From a virus, in the IMG/VR virus record IMGVR_UViG_3300043466_001463, positions 1 to 35,582 of that record: a stretch of 35,582 nt of DNA. One strand, given 5' to 3'. Below are positions 22,964 through 29,367 of the stretch, one piece after another; within the stretch, counting starts at the first letter, position 1, and each line of letters starts with the position of its first letter. Made by a program: the position numbers and the translations under genes. The notes under the pieces were generated by a model. The model had not been told where the DNA came from. It saw only the letters and a list, made by a program, of their open reading frames with translations, and searched no databases.

Positions 22964-23340
22964 AGGAAATCCCAGCAGGCTATGTGGAAGTGAGCAAAGG
23001 AGTCTATGAGCGAATCGACACAATCCAACGAACCTTTCTTAATCGTAAGAGTGCCAGCAGTAACGCCAAGCCTAAACGCGCTGTTCGCAATGAATCACTG
23101 GCGAAGGGCTGCGGCAAAAAAGAAAATACAGGACGCATTCACATCCGCCTTACGGCAAGAAGGAAACGACTTATTGACCCAGACAATCTCGTTTTCAAAT
23201 ACTTCATTGACTGCCTCCGCTATGCTGGAGCAATTCCAGATGACCGTGCGGAAGATGTCACTATTGAAACGAAGCAAGAAAAAACTCGTCAAAAAGAAGA
23301 GACGATTATAGAGTTGTTCCGTGAATCAAAAGCAGTTTGA
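22960..23340 (+). CDS. Frame-1 reading frame: small N-terminal segment fused to RusA C-terminal half
   Basis: A 126-residue open frame with start ATG 22960 (ATGA overlap). Residues 1-20 read MKEIPAGYVEVSKGVYERID, a short motif seen in small phage proteins. Residues about 21-55 are low complexity. From about residue 58 on, IHIRLTARRKRLIDPDNLVF and YFIDCLRYAGAIPDDRAEDV form the RusA core with the metal-binding Asp residues. The N-terminal half of RusA is not in this frame but in the overlapping frame from 23006. So this product alone would be half a nuclease. See the -1 frameshift entry. Confidence 0.55.
   Translation: MKEIPAGYVEVSKGVYERIDTIQRTFLNRKSASSNAKPKRAVRNESLAKGCGKKENTGRIHIRLTARRKRLIDPDNLVFKYFIDCLRYAGAIPDDRAEDVTIETKQEKTRQKEETIIELFRESKAV
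23006..23340 (+). CDS. rusA: RusA-like Holliday junction resolvase, predicted -1 frameshift gene
   Basis: The gene starts at ATG 23006 with an AAAGGAG ribosome site 3 bases upstream. Residues 1-39 carry the RusA N-terminal pattern VTPSLNALFAMNHWRRAAAKK. At 23116-23122 the heptamer A AAA AAG sits exactly in the frame needed for a -1 slip. After the slip, the frame-1 stretch from 23122 supplies IHIRLTARRKRLIDPDN, FIDCLRYAGAIPDD and the closing strand, giving about 111 residues; Escherichia coli RusA has 120. RusA resolves four-way junctions before packaging. Without the slip, frame 2 runs to 23311 with a Ser/Lys-rich tail lacking the active site. A true frameshift mutation is the alternative. 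Confidence 0.6.
23116..23122 (+). promoter_or_regulatory. -1 ribosomal frameshift site in rusA
   Basis: A AAA AAG, the same heptamer used in bacterial dnaX. The incoming codons GCA AAA AAG are in frame 2 and a -1 slip lands in the RusA C-terminal frame. An internal Shine-Dalgarno-like AAGGG (23104-23108) lies 7 bases upstream, the place where dnaX has its stimulatory site. Only a small hairpin (GCC-TTAC-GGC, about 23147-23156) is seen downstream. Confidence 0.55.
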
Positions 23341-23473
23341 TGATGATCTAAAAGTCGCCTACGATGACACGGGTGTTCTGATGCCATTTCCAGAACAAGA
23401 AGAAGGCTTTTGCGACAATCCTATCAGAAGGCTGTTTGAACAAATTGAGGAAACCGATGTCGAAGAAGAGTGA
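23321..23473 (+). CDS. Small acidic hypothetical protein
   Basis: A 50-residue protein with GTG start 23321, overlapping the rusA end by 20 bases and the next gene by 4. It reads MNQKQFDDDLKVAYDDTGVL and ends EQIEETDVEEE. Very acidic, no cysteine pairs, no membrane segment. An acidic DNA-mimic or protein-binding role is possible but nothing specific can be said. Confidence 0.4.
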   Translation: MNQKQFDDDLKVAYDDTGVLMPFPEQEEGFCDNPIRRLFEQIEETDVEEE

Positions 23474-24048
23474 CGATGGATCAGGCAACAATCAACTTTC
23501 TTGGGCGGTCTATTCTTAAATACCGCCAATTCAAGCTTTCGTTTGTTCCTCAAAAGTATCTCATCACGGGCAAGGCCACATCTGTGGGGTGGGCAGATGA
23601 CAAAGAGCTACGCATAGCCACCAAACGCTCGCTCTCCACATGGCTGGATGTTTTTGTCCATGAAACATGTCACCTAGATCAGCAGCTTCAAAGACCAAAG
23701 TGGCACGATGTCAGGGAGGACGCCCTTGGGAAGTTGGATGACTGGCTTGCTGGCAAGAAGGTGGACTATGTGGACAAGTACATCCGTCTCGTTGTTGAGC
23801 TAGAATGGGATTGCGAGATGCGCTCTGTCCGCAAGATCTCCCGAAACAAACTACCCGTAGATCTTAAACGCTATGCCCAGATGGCCAATGCCTACATCTT
23901 GGGCTACCACTGGATGTTCAACAATCGCAAGTGGTGCAAGAAGAGCTACGAAACCACCCGCATCTGGAGCATGATGCCCGAAAAAATTATCCCCCTAAAT
24001 ACTGCGTTATTCCCCCCTAGCAAACTTACCGATCCGTACTATGATTGA
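23470..24048 (+). CDS. Zinc metallopeptidase-like protein
   Basis: A 192-residue protein with GTG start 23470 (GTGA overlap); ATG 23476 is an alternative. It has HETCH at 64-68 in FVHETCHLDQQ, the HExxH zinc site, and a downstream helix VVELEWDCEMRSV (about 107-119) that can give a glutamate third ligand. The spacing and size suit a minimal cytoplasmic metallopeptidase (gluzincin type, SprT- or ImmA-like). ImmA-like phage peptidases cut repressors. No signal peptide. C-terminal half is basic and Tyr/Trp-rich. Substrate unknown. Confidence 0.6.
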   Translation: MTMDQATINFLGRSILKYRQFKLSFVPQKYLITGKATSVGWADDKELRIATKRSLSTWLDVFVHETCHLDQQLQRPKWHDVREDALGKLDDWLAGKKVDYVDKYIRLVVELEWDCEMRSVRKISRNKLPVDLKRYAQMANAYILGYHWMFNNRKWCKKSYETTRIWSMMPEKIIPLNTALFPPSKLTDPYYD

Positions 24049-24310
24049 CCTAATGAATAACGGGCTCAATGGCAGTAGCGACCACATTCCATGTCCCGCC
24101 TGTTCACAGCTTGATGAAATCAAGCAGCTACTTTCTGAGTACCAGACATTTACAGGCGAAAACCCGATTGTCTCAATTGACCTACTGATTTCGGAGGTCA
24201 AGATGTGGAGATCCAAAGACTCCTACGAGCGGAAACTTAAAACCTCCATGATATCTAATATGGTCAAGAGTATGGAAAAACAAGGACTCCAAATCGATGA
24301 AAACAATTGA
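24041..24310 (+). CDS. Small hypothetical protein
   Basis: An 89-residue protein starting MIDLMNNGLNGSSDHIPCPA. One CPAC motif near residue 18 is followed by helices (LDEIKQLLSEYQTF, IDLLISEVKMWRSK, MISNMVKSMEKQG). It overlaps the previous gene by 8 bases and the deaminase gene by 14. No family recognised; an early regulatory or helper protein is possible. Confidence 0.5.
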   Translation: MIDLMNNGLNGSSDHIPCPACSQLDEIKQLLSEYQTFTGENPIVSIDLLISEVKMWRSKDSYERKLKTSMISNMVKSMEKQGLQIDENN

Positions 24311-24743
24311 GTCCAAGTGGCAGGGGCGGTTTATCAAGTTGGCCGAGGAAGTCTCCACATGGAGTAAAGATCCATCGTCACAAGTTGGCGCTGTCATTGT
24401 CCGACCAGACCGAACCATAGCTTCTGTTGGATTCAATGGCTTCCCAAGGGGTGTGGATGATAGCGAACACCGAATCACCAACAGAGAGGTTAAGCTTCTC
24501 TACACCATCCACGCCGAGATGAATGCCATCCTATCGGCCAAAGAGCCATTAACAGGATATTCCCTTTTTGTCTGGCCATTCCAACCATGTGCCCATTGTG
24601 CGGCGTCTATCATTCAATCGGGAATCAAAGATGTGTATTGCCCGTTCAACGCCCATCTGGATAGCTACGAGCGTTGGGCTGAATCTTTCAAAGCCGCCCT
24701 CCAGATGTTTGACGAGGCCGATGTTAGGGTTATTTTATCTTGA
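24297..24743 (+). CDS. Deoxycytidylate (dCMP) deaminase
   Basis: A 148-residue zinc enzyme that turns dCMP into dUMP, feeding thymidylate synthesis. The zinc ligands are in HAE (His72, Glu74 as proton shuttle) and PCAHC (Cys98, Cys101). The N-terminal part has the family pattern WSKDPSSQVGAVIVRPD and GFNGFPRGVDD. The length fits phage and ComEB-type dCMP deaminases without extra domains. It lies among small early genes; no thymidylate synthase or dUTPase is seen nearby. A broader cytidine/deoxycytidylate deaminase call is the safe fallback. Confidence 0.85.
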   Translation: MKTIESKWQGRFIKLAEEVSTWSKDPSSQVGAVIVRPDRTIASVGFNGFPRGVDDSEHRITNREVKLLYTIHAEMNAILSAKEPLTGYSLFVWPFQPCAHCAASIIQSGIKDVYCPFNAHLDSYERWAESFKAALQMFDEADVRVILS

Positions 24744-24781
24744 CATTGAACGAGTTCCGACATTAAGTGTCTTACTTAACT

Positions 24782-24997
24782 ATGAGCAATGGGCTTACAA
24801 GAGTCTTTGAGTGGTTTAGCGGATGGAGAGAATACTCTCAATTTGAACATGACCATGAGGGCTACATTACTGTTGAGCGAGTCGGAGAACACGGGTCTGC
24901 AATGTTTCTTTGGAGGGTTGACAAAGATCCCGTTCACCTCGATTGTATGTACATGGACGGGAAAACTTTCGTCCGATTCAGCAACAACCACCATTAA
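24782..24997 (+). CDS. Small hypothetical protein
   Basis: A 71-residue protein from ATG 24782; an upstream in-frame GTG at 24767 exists. It reads MSNGLTRVFEWFSGWREYSQ and ends in beta-like segments (SAMFLWRVDKDPVHLDCMYM, FVRFSNNHH). Rich in aromatic residues. No ribosome site is evident. No family recognised. Confidence 0.45.
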   Translation: MSNGLTRVFEWFSGWREYSQFEHDHEGYITVERVGEHGSAMFLWRVDKDPVHLDCMYMDGKTFVRFSNNHH

Positions 24998-25000
24998 TTT

Positions 25001-25255
25001 ATGAGCGAAGAAACCAACCAAACCAAACCATCCGAAGAGCTTACCAAGCGCGTTAACGGCGCTTATGTGGCCAAGGATTATACGCTGCTTAACGGCGGCA
25101 CCGACAACATCGTAATGATTCAAGGAGAGCGCGAAGGCGTTGAACCTGTGGACGTTCTCCTCACCTATGAGGGAATGGAAGAAGTTGTGGCATCCCTGAA
25201 GGAATCCACCAAACCGAAACAAGAAGAAGTCAAAGAAGAGCCTTCTGATGACTAG
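25001..25255 (+). CDS. Small acidic hypothetical protein
   Basis: An 84-residue acidic protein beginning MSEETNQTKPSEELTKRVNG with a central beta part (AYVAKDYTLLNGGTDNIVMI) and a Lys/Glu-rich disordered tail (KPKQEEVKEEPSDD). It overlaps the next small membrane gene by 8 bases. No family recognised. Confidence 0.5.
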   Translation: MSEETNQTKPSEELTKRVNGAYVAKDYTLLNGGTDNIVMIQGEREGVEPVDVLLTYEGMEEVVASLKESTKPKQEEVKEEPSDD

Positions 25256-25406
25256 CATCTGGCTGATTGGGGCGGTAGGTATCTGCTATGGTATTGTTTC
25301 TATGGAGCAGGCCATTCGCGGAAACTACGCCCTGTCGGTCATCTGGGGAGGATATTGTTTTTCCCAGTGGGGACTTTTATGGATAACTCTTTACGGGGGA
25401 AAGTAA
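25248..25406 (+). CDS. Tiny membrane protein, two membrane segments
   Basis: A 52-residue protein from ATG 25248. Hydrophobic stretches MTSIWLIGAVGICYGIVSM (1-19) and YALSVIWGGYCFSQW (about 27-41) plus LLWITLYGGK at the end suggest two membrane helices with a short charged turn (EQAIRGN). A holin-like or membrane-modifying role is possible. Start overlaps the previous stop region, so it is probably translated by coupling. Confidence 0.5.
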   Translation: MTSIWLIGAVGICYGIVSMEQAIRGNYALSVIWGGYCFSQWGLLWITLYGGK

Positions 25407-25454
25407 AACTGGCATAATCTGATCTTCGTTCTTTCACAGAAAGGAGGTGAGGTT

Positions 25455-25598
25455 ATGTGGTACACAATACCATCGGGCATCGTATTCGGCCCCTACGGAA
25501 GCATTGGTTATGTCGGAACATTACAGCGGAAGGATTTGGAACAAATCGCTAAGACTTGTGTCAAATTGTTTCACTGGGCAAAACGTAAGCTTCTGTAG
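25455..25598 (+). CDS. Tiny hypothetical protein with strong ribosome site
   Basis: A 47-residue protein from ATG 25455, preceded by AAGGAGGTGA (25441-25450), the strongest Shine-Dalgarno sequence in the window. It reads MWYTIPSGIVFGPYGSIGYV then a basic helix (QRKDLEQIAKTCVKLF, HWAKRKLL). It is followed 4 bases later by a strong terminator, so it seems to be a highly expressed last gene of a transcript. No family recognised. Confidence 0.55.
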   Translation: MWYTIPSGIVFGPYGSIGYVGTLQRKDLEQIAKTCVKLFHWAKRKLL

Positions 25599-25602
25599 TT
25601 TT

Positions 25603-25638
25603 AAGGGAGGGGGCAAAACGCCTCCTCCCTTTTGTTTT
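25603..25638 (+). terminator. Strong rightward intrinsic terminator
   Basis: AAGGGAGGGGGC (25603-25614), loop AAAAC, GCCTCCTCCCTT (25620-25631): 12 pairs with one G-T, followed by TTGTTTT. It ends the transcript of the tiny gene at 25455-25598. Confidence 0.8.
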
Positions 25639-25658
25639 ATGAAAGGAACACAAACACA

Positions 25659-25742
25659 ATGGAAGCACTAGGATCTATCTACGCAATGCTGGCCTGCTTG
25701 TTTATCGGCTGGTGGAAGATAACTGACAAATACCTTGACTAA
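25659..25742 (+). CDS. Micro-protein with one membrane segment
   Basis: A 27-residue frame from ATG 25659: MEALGSIYAMLACLFIGWWK plus a short polar tail. One membrane helix with aromatic boundary residues. It overlaps the next tiny gene by one base (TAATG). Too short for certain calling; supported by its place in a run of similar micro-genes. Confidence 0.4.
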   Translation: MEALGSIYAMLACLFIGWWKITDKYLD

Positions 25743-25831
25743 TGGTTGACTCATTTACGTCTATTGTTTTCTGGGGAGCCATGCTTATCGTGGCCCTCAA
25801 GGTCATCAAAGACCGCATCAAACCCGAATAA
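25742..25831 (+). CDS. Micro-protein with one membrane segment
   Basis: A 29-residue frame from ATG 25742: MVDSFTSIVFWGAMLIVALK then a basic tail (VIKDRIKPE). One membrane helix with a positive C-terminal end. It is chained to the previous frame by a one-base overlap and to the next by a 2-base gap. Confidence 0.4.
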   Translation: MVDSFTSIVFWGAMLIVALKVIKDRIKPE

Positions 25832-25833
25832 CA

Positions 25834-25929
25834 ATGAAGATAACTACAATTATCGCAGTATCTATCCTAGCCACCATCTTCTGGGGCACATTTTCTTATG
25901 GCGTCTATGCTCTCCTCTACTGGAAATAA
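25834..25929 (+). CDS. Micro-protein with one membrane segment
   Basis: A 31-residue frame from ATG 25834: MKITTIIAVSILATIFWGTF then SYGVYALLYWK. The N-terminus could also be a signal anchor. Its last 32 bases overlap the next gene. Confidence 0.4.
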   Translation: MKITTIIAVSILATIFWGTFSYGVYALLYWK

Positions 25930-26104
25930 GCTGGAAAACTGGATCAAAGTCCGTGACGGCAACGAGGTGGAGATAATGAATCTCCTCCAAGAGTATGGAG
26001 TGGTGAGCGACAATGCTGTCTGGGCCAAGGATGTGGGCAATGATGGGAAGGCCATGCGATGGATGGCAATAAACTTTGAACATTTCAAAGCCCACGCTGT
26101 CTAA
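25898..26104 (+). CDS. Small hypothetical protein
   Basis: A 68-residue protein, MASMLSSTGNKLENWIKVRD..., with a helix-turn-helix-like middle (VEIMNLLQEYGVVSDNAVWA) and a final amphipathic helix (AMRWMAINFEHFKAHAV). The start lies inside the preceding micro-gene. No family recognised; weak DNA-binding look only. Confidence 0.5.
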   Translation: MASMLSSTGNKLENWIKVRDGNEVEIMNLLQEYGVVSDNAVWAKDVGNDGKAMRWMAINFEHFKAHAV

Positions 26105-26111
26105 TATCGCA

Positions 26112-26579
26112 ATGGAAACTTGTTTTGAGGTTGGTCAGAGCGCAGAACGACGATTTTCACAGCACATTGATGGGCCTATCTTTGCCACCAAAGAGCAAGA
26201 TATCCATGAGCATTGGGATGTTAAATCGGTAGTTGGAACAAAATACGATGTTAAGGCCATGAAGAAGTGGAAACGGGCCGACCCCGAACCCACAGACCGT
26301 ATCCACTTTGTCGAATTGCGTAATGTCCAAGGAAAGCTAGGCTGGCTTTACGGAGAGGCTGACTACATAGCCTTTGAGACCCGCGCCCACTGGATCGTGG
26401 TGCCGCGCCAGAAGCTGGTGTTCTTTGTCGAAGGAGCCACAGAAAAGAATGAACGAAGCGAAAAGCCCGCTGTCTATAAACTTTACCAACGCGAAGGCCG
26501 AAAGGATCTAATGACTGTAGTTCCAACCATGGATCTGTTGGCCATTAGCGAGGTAATAATCAACAAAATAAAACTATGA
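26112..26579 (+). CDS. PD-(D/E)XK nuclease-like protein
   Basis: A 155-residue protein from ATG 26112, 7 bases after the previous stop; an upstream TTG at 26076 is less likely. It shows the restriction-endonuclease-like core. Asp36 is in HEHWDV and D46-V47-K48 in KYDVKAMKKWKR, as the (D/E)xK motif. FVELRNVQGKLGWLYGEADY (about 66-85) and AHWIVVPRQKLVFFV follow. This pattern is common in phage nucleases acting on DNA ends or junctions. It overlaps the next gene by 4 bases (ATGA). Confidence 0.6.
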   Translation: METCFEVGQSAERRFSQHIDGPIFATKEQDIHEHWDVKSVVGTKYDVKAMKKWKRADPEPTDRIHFVELRNVQGKLGWLYGEADYIAFETRAHWIVVPRQKLVFFVEGATEKNERSEKPAVYKLYQREGRKDLMTVVPTMDLLAISEVIINKIKL

Positions 26580-26788
26580 GTAATCAACAAAAAGATAATT
26601 CGGGAGCATTGTTCCCAAACAAAAGCGATAACCCCAAAGCCCCAACCCACAAAGGTAAAGTCATTATCAATGGCGTAGCCTTGGATGTGGCTGGCTGGAA
26701 ACAGAAGTCCCAAAAGGGAGTGGACTACATTAGCCTCAAGTTCTCTCCTCCTTACAAGAAGGAAGAAGAAGTAGACGAGGCATTCTAG
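26576..26788 (+). CDS. DUF736-like small protein
   Basis: A 70-residue protein: MSNQQKDNSGALFPNKSDNP, then GKVIINGVALDVAGWKQKSQ and GVDYISLKFSPP. The order 'SGALFxN ... G.i.inG....aGW ... G..y.SLk' resembles the DUF736-type small phage and plasmid proteins, some annotated next to single-strand DNA functions. Function unknown. It ends in an acidic Lys/Glu tail. Confidence 0.5.
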   Translation: MSNQQKDNSGALFPNKSDNPKAPTHKGKVIINGVALDVAGWKQKSQKGVDYISLKFSPPYKKEEEVDEAF

Positions 26789-26795
26789 TAAATTT

Positions 26796-26839
26796 GGGGG
26801 CGGGGGAGCCTTTCTGTGTGTTTTCACTCCTCCGTCCCC
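26796..26839 (+). other. Intergenic hairpin
   Basis: GGGGGCGGGGGAG (26796-26808) can pair with CTCCTCCGTCCCC (26827-26839) over 13 positions with two G-T pairs and an 18-base loop. No T run follows, so it is not a classical terminator; it may protect or separate messages. It lies 10 bases before the next start codon. Confidence 0.5.
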
Positions 26840-26849
26840 ACCTACTTAC

Positions 26850-27047
26850 ATGAATAAAACAATCGAACAGCTTAACGACGATCTGAGCCACGCCGAATCC
26901 ACGTTAAGGTCTCTGTTGGAGTCTGCCCGTGATTGGCTGGATAGCGACATCAAAGAGTCTGGAGATGACTTCGTTAAGGGGCTGCAACGCCGAATCACAG
27001 ACCGCCATCCGCAATTGGGATGGGTTGTTGATCCGTTGGAGTTTTAA
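26850..27047 (+). CDS. Small helical hypothetical protein
   Basis: A 65-residue protein, MNKTIEQLNDDLSHAESTLR..., mainly one long helix pair (LRSLLESARDWLDSDIKE, FVKGLQRRITDRHPQ) with a short hydrophobic end (LGWVVDPLEF). No family recognised. Three bases separate it from the next gene. Confidence 0.5.
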   Translation: MNKTIEQLNDDLSHAESTLRSLLESARDWLDSDIKESGDDFVKGLQRRITDRHPQLGWVVDPLEF

Positions 27048-27050
27048 GCC

Positions 27051-27575
27051 ATGAGTGACACACTTCAGACGTTGGGTGATGCTCGGAAGCAATTCATGGA
27101 ACGTTTAGACAAAGGGGACGAATGCCCCTGTTGTGGTCGATACACCAAGCGTTACAAACGTAAATTAAACAGCGGAATGGCGTGGATGCTCATTCAAATT
27201 TACCAGAAATGTCGCAGCACCAAATCTATGGTTTTGCATGTTACTAATTCCTTTCTGGATGAAAGAAAAAACGCGGTGGCGCAAGAGTATTCCAAACTAC
27301 GTTTCTGGGGGCTGCTTTTGCCAGTAGAATCCGATGATCCAAGAGTGCAACGAGAGCAATCGGGGTCTGGCCTGTGGCGGCTGACTTCCGAAGGGGTCGC
27401 TTTTGTCACGGGGCAAACAACAGTTCCCAAACACGTTTTCCTAGTAAACGGCAAACGCGAAGGATTTAGCGACGAAAGAACATCTATAAGACAGTGCTTG
27501 GGGAGCAAGTTTAATTACGATGAACTGATGGCCCACTCTAACTTTGAAGAAATAAAAAAACGAAATGGCTGGTAA
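27051..27575 (+). CDS. Hypothetical protein with zinc knuckle and winged-helix look
   Basis: A 174-residue protein. Near the N-terminus is DECPCCGRYTKRYKRKL (about 23-39), a CPCCG zinc knuckle followed by a basic arm. The middle (about 43-120) has a helix-rich part, MAWMLIQIYQKCRS, then LRFWGLLLPVES and GLWRLTSEGVAFVTGQT. The last is the wing pattern seen in small regulators. The pattern is common in phage proteins of unknown function. A nucleic-acid-binding role is likely (inference). Confidence 0.55.
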   Translation: MSDTLQTLGDARKQFMERLDKGDECPCCGRYTKRYKRKLNSGMAWMLIQIYQKCRSTKSMVLHVTNSFLDERKNAVAQEYSKLRFWGLLLPVESDDPRVQREQSGSGLWRLTSEGVAFVTGQTTVPKHVFLVNGKREGFSDERTSIRQCLGSKFNYDELMAHSNFEEIKKRNGW

Positions 27576-27723
27576 AGGAGACAAACCAAGGAAAGTGGAT
27601 GGCCCAAAGTATCGGGACAACTACGATTTTATTTATGCGAGCAAAGCAAATAGGAGTCAAGCAAGACCGCAACCCAGCAATCCACACCCCAAAACCCCGA
27701 AACGTGAACCCAAAGATCAATAA
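27565..27723 (+). CDS. Small basic hypothetical protein
   Basis: A 52-residue protein from ATG 27565, overlapping the previous gene by 11 bases. It begins MAGKGDKPRKVDGPKYRDNY, a start motif that recurs in small phage proteins, and ends in a Pro/Lys-rich tail. Highly basic and probably unstructured at the end. Function unknown. Confidence 0.5.
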   Translation: MAGKGDKPRKVDGPKYRDNYDFIYASKANRSQARPQPSNPHPKTPKREPKDQ

Positions 27724-27901
27724 GCTACTCAAGGATGGAAGGCTGCTTCCCATCTACAACGCCCTAGGAGAGACTTTGTGCCTCGTTGGCTATCGTCGCA
27801 AGCCCAGCAGCAGAAAGTCCCACCAGCGGCCCTTTATGCTCAACAAACCCATACCCTTGGGGCCGATTGACGAATGGCCCAGCCCAAACCCCGAATCATG
27901 A
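27704..27901 (+). CDS. Small hypothetical protein, start uncertain
   Basis: The frame runs from 27599 to 27901 but its first third overlaps the basic protein, so a GTG at 27704 is a more natural start: MNPKINKLLKDGRLLPIYNA (65 residues). It has a helix, then a strand LGETLCLVGYRRK and a Pro-rich tail. Its stop overlaps the next start (ATGA), which supports it as a real gene. Confidence 0.4.
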   Translation: MNPKINKLLKDGRLLPIYNALGETLCLVGYRRKPSSRKSHQRPFMLNKPIPLGPIDEWPSPNPES

Positions 27902-28176
27902 AAGTCTCCATACGCACAGCATATAGGATAGTAAAGAAGGTCGAAGACCCCGAATCATGCATCTTCATCCCCCAATACCAAGAAGAGGGAAGCGAGGAAT
28001 GGCACGACTTCAGGGTTCCGCTCAACGGGCGAAGCGGAGGTTATAACACAGTCTACTTCTTCGTCCTCTCCAAAGCCATAGACTACATAGAGCGCCAGAA
28101 GGCCCAAGGAGACGTTGTAGTCCATTATGATGACTTGATAGGTCTCTGGACAGAAAACCCCCCAGAAGAGCTATAG
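27898..28176 (+). CDS. Small hypothetical protein
   Basis: A 92-residue protein from ATG 27898 (ATGA overlap); an upstream ATG at 27874 is less likely. MKVSIRTAYRIVKKVEDPES, then a beta part (CIFIPQYQEEGSEEWHDFRV) and a helix (YFFVLSKAIDYIERQKAQGD). Acidic C-terminus. No family recognised. Confidence 0.5.
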   Translation: MKVSIRTAYRIVKKVEDPESCIFIPQYQEEGSEEWHDFRVPLNGRSGGYNTVYFFVLSKAIDYIERQKAQGDVVVHYDDLIGLWTENPPEEL

Positions 28177-28227
28177 AACGCAATTAAGAGGGCTTCTAGT
28201 CCCAAGATCAGACCAAATCCCGCAACC

Positions 28228-28440
28228 ATGACCTACAAACAACTCTCAGGACTAATAAGGGCAACCCTAACCAAAGAGCAGGAAGACAAGGAAGTAGAGA
28301 TAAGGATAGGAGACAACTCCTACTCCAACCTCTACCTCGTCTCCACAGAAGAAGACCTCTTCCTAAACCCCAATCAGCCCGAACCTGTACACAAAACCCC
28401 GAAACATAGACACGTTCCCCCCAATATGTCTAAGCCGTAA
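28228..28440 (+). CDS. Small hypothetical protein, last gene before the large gap
   Basis: A 70-residue protein, MTYKQLSGLIRATLTKEQED..., with a helix, a short beta hairpin (KEVEIRIGDNSYSNLYLVST) and a Pro/Asn/Lys-rich tail. It resembles small phage proteins with a 'L..L.....kd.eV.i' pattern, but no family is named. It is followed by about 930 non-coding bases. Confidence 0.5.
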   Translation: MTYKQLSGLIRATLTKEQEDKEVEIRIGDNSYSNLYLVSTEEDLFLNPNQPEPVHKTPKHRHVPPNMSKP

Positions 28441-28633
28441 ACATATAGGGTAAAAATATCCGAGACGGGGATAGTTTAAAAGAAGGGGGTAGGGGGTTAT
28501 CTAGAAAGAGAAGAGACGGGGGCGGGGGTGGGAGACAGCAACAAACCAAATAACAGAGTAACCCTGACGGAAATAATGGGGTTTTTTTCTTACAAAACAA
28601 GGGATCTTATTAAAGAAAACGGGCGAAAGTTGA

Positions 28634-28660
28634 AATAAGGCGATTCCTTATTAAAGGAAT
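28634..28660. repeat. Two overlapping, mutually exclusive hairpins
   Basis: AATAAGG (28634-28640) pairs with CCTTATT (28646-28652). ATTCCTT (28643-28649) pairs with AAGGAAT (28654-28660). Both use the same CCTT bases, so only one can form at a time. The site lies in the AT-rich part of the non-coding region. Confidence 0.5.
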
Positions 28661-28754
28661 GCGGGGGTTAAATAAATCTGTTGACGGGTTACTTTTCAGC
28701 AGAAAATTTTCGACATGGGGTATTTTTCCCAGCGCCCGTGCCGCGCCAGTGGAA

Positions 28755-28781
28755 GGGTGGGGGTGAGACGGGTGTGGTGGG
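28755..28781 (+). other. G-quadruplex-type sequence
   Basis: Four runs of at least three G on the plus strand (28755-28757, 28759-28763, 28770-28772, 28779-28781) with loops of 1, 6 and 6 bases, which fits the classic four-stranded pattern. Confidence 0.5.
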
Positions 28782-29203
28782 TGGCTGTGATTTGCGAGCG
28801 GATGCGCTGCTATCGGTGGGGCTGTCCCGTCCTGTCTGGTCTGACACTTGGTTCTCATGTGCTACGCCATCCCGTCCCCATAGCCTGATCTGATAGGCGA
28901 TTCGCCGCTTATACGGCCATATGGCGGGCTTTGATTAGTCGGGTGCTATGTTGGTATGGGGGAACCTACAGAGTAAGCGCACAATGCAAGGCAACGCGAA
29001 CGCACCATCCCCAAGGGGGAACAGCGGGAAAGGATAGGGGGAAATCCCGAAAAGAAAACCATCCCCCCATTACCCGCCTATGGGGAGAGATAATCCGCCC
29101 AACCTTCCCCACCTTGCCAACCATCGGAAGGAAATCCCTCGCGGGAAATCCCCCCGCCCATTTCATACGGACGTTTGACCCACCATTCCGCCTTGGGGCA
29201 TAG

Positions 29204-29241
29204 GACATTCAATGTCTTACCCCCTCGGACATTTCGTGTCC
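29204..29241. promoter_or_regulatory. Pair of palindromes in direct repeat
   Basis: GACATT-C-AATGTC (29204-29216) and GGACA-TTTCG-TGTCC (29227-29241). Each is an inverted repeat and both are followed by a TTACCCCCTC or CTACCCTCTC stretch. They form a two-copy direct repeat about 24 bases apart, a usual layout for a cooperative repressor site, 127 bases upstream of the next gene start. Confidence 0.45.
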
Positions 29242-29272
29242 TACCCTCTCCCGCACTTTGCCAAGGTCTTAT

Positions 29273-29287
29273 TTAGAATTCTTCTAA
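29273..29287. promoter_or_regulatory. Short AT-rich palindrome
   Basis: TTAGAA (29273-29278), TTC, TTCTAA (29282-29287), a perfect 6-base inverted repeat in the AT-rich leader of the gene at 29368. Possible operator or promoter element. Confidence 0.35.
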
Positions 29288-29367
29288 TTAAGGTTTATCG
29301 ATTTGCTAAAAATAGTTTGAAAATTTCCCTTGCCTTTATTTGTCCCCCGCCCGATATTGTCCCCGTT

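Larger units (their letters stand above)
28441..29367. other. Large non-coding region, possible origin or control region
   Basis: No convincing gene on either strand. It opens with a purine-rich plus strand holding several G5 runs (28441-28540). Then comes an AT-rich stretch with two direct repeats of CTTATTAAAG (28606-28615, 28647-28656) and overlapping hairpins. A G-quadruplex-type run (28755-28781) follows, then GGCGATTCGCC and GCCATATGGC palindromes near 28900-28926, and paired palindromes at 29204-29241. It separates two rightward gene blocks. Replication origin, packaging signal or promoter/operator block are all possible. Confidence 0.45.

Noticed and set aside
29212-29367. Upstream extension of the gene at 29368
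   Set aside because: It translates the paired palindromes and an AT-rich leader; ATG 29368 gives a normal polar start.
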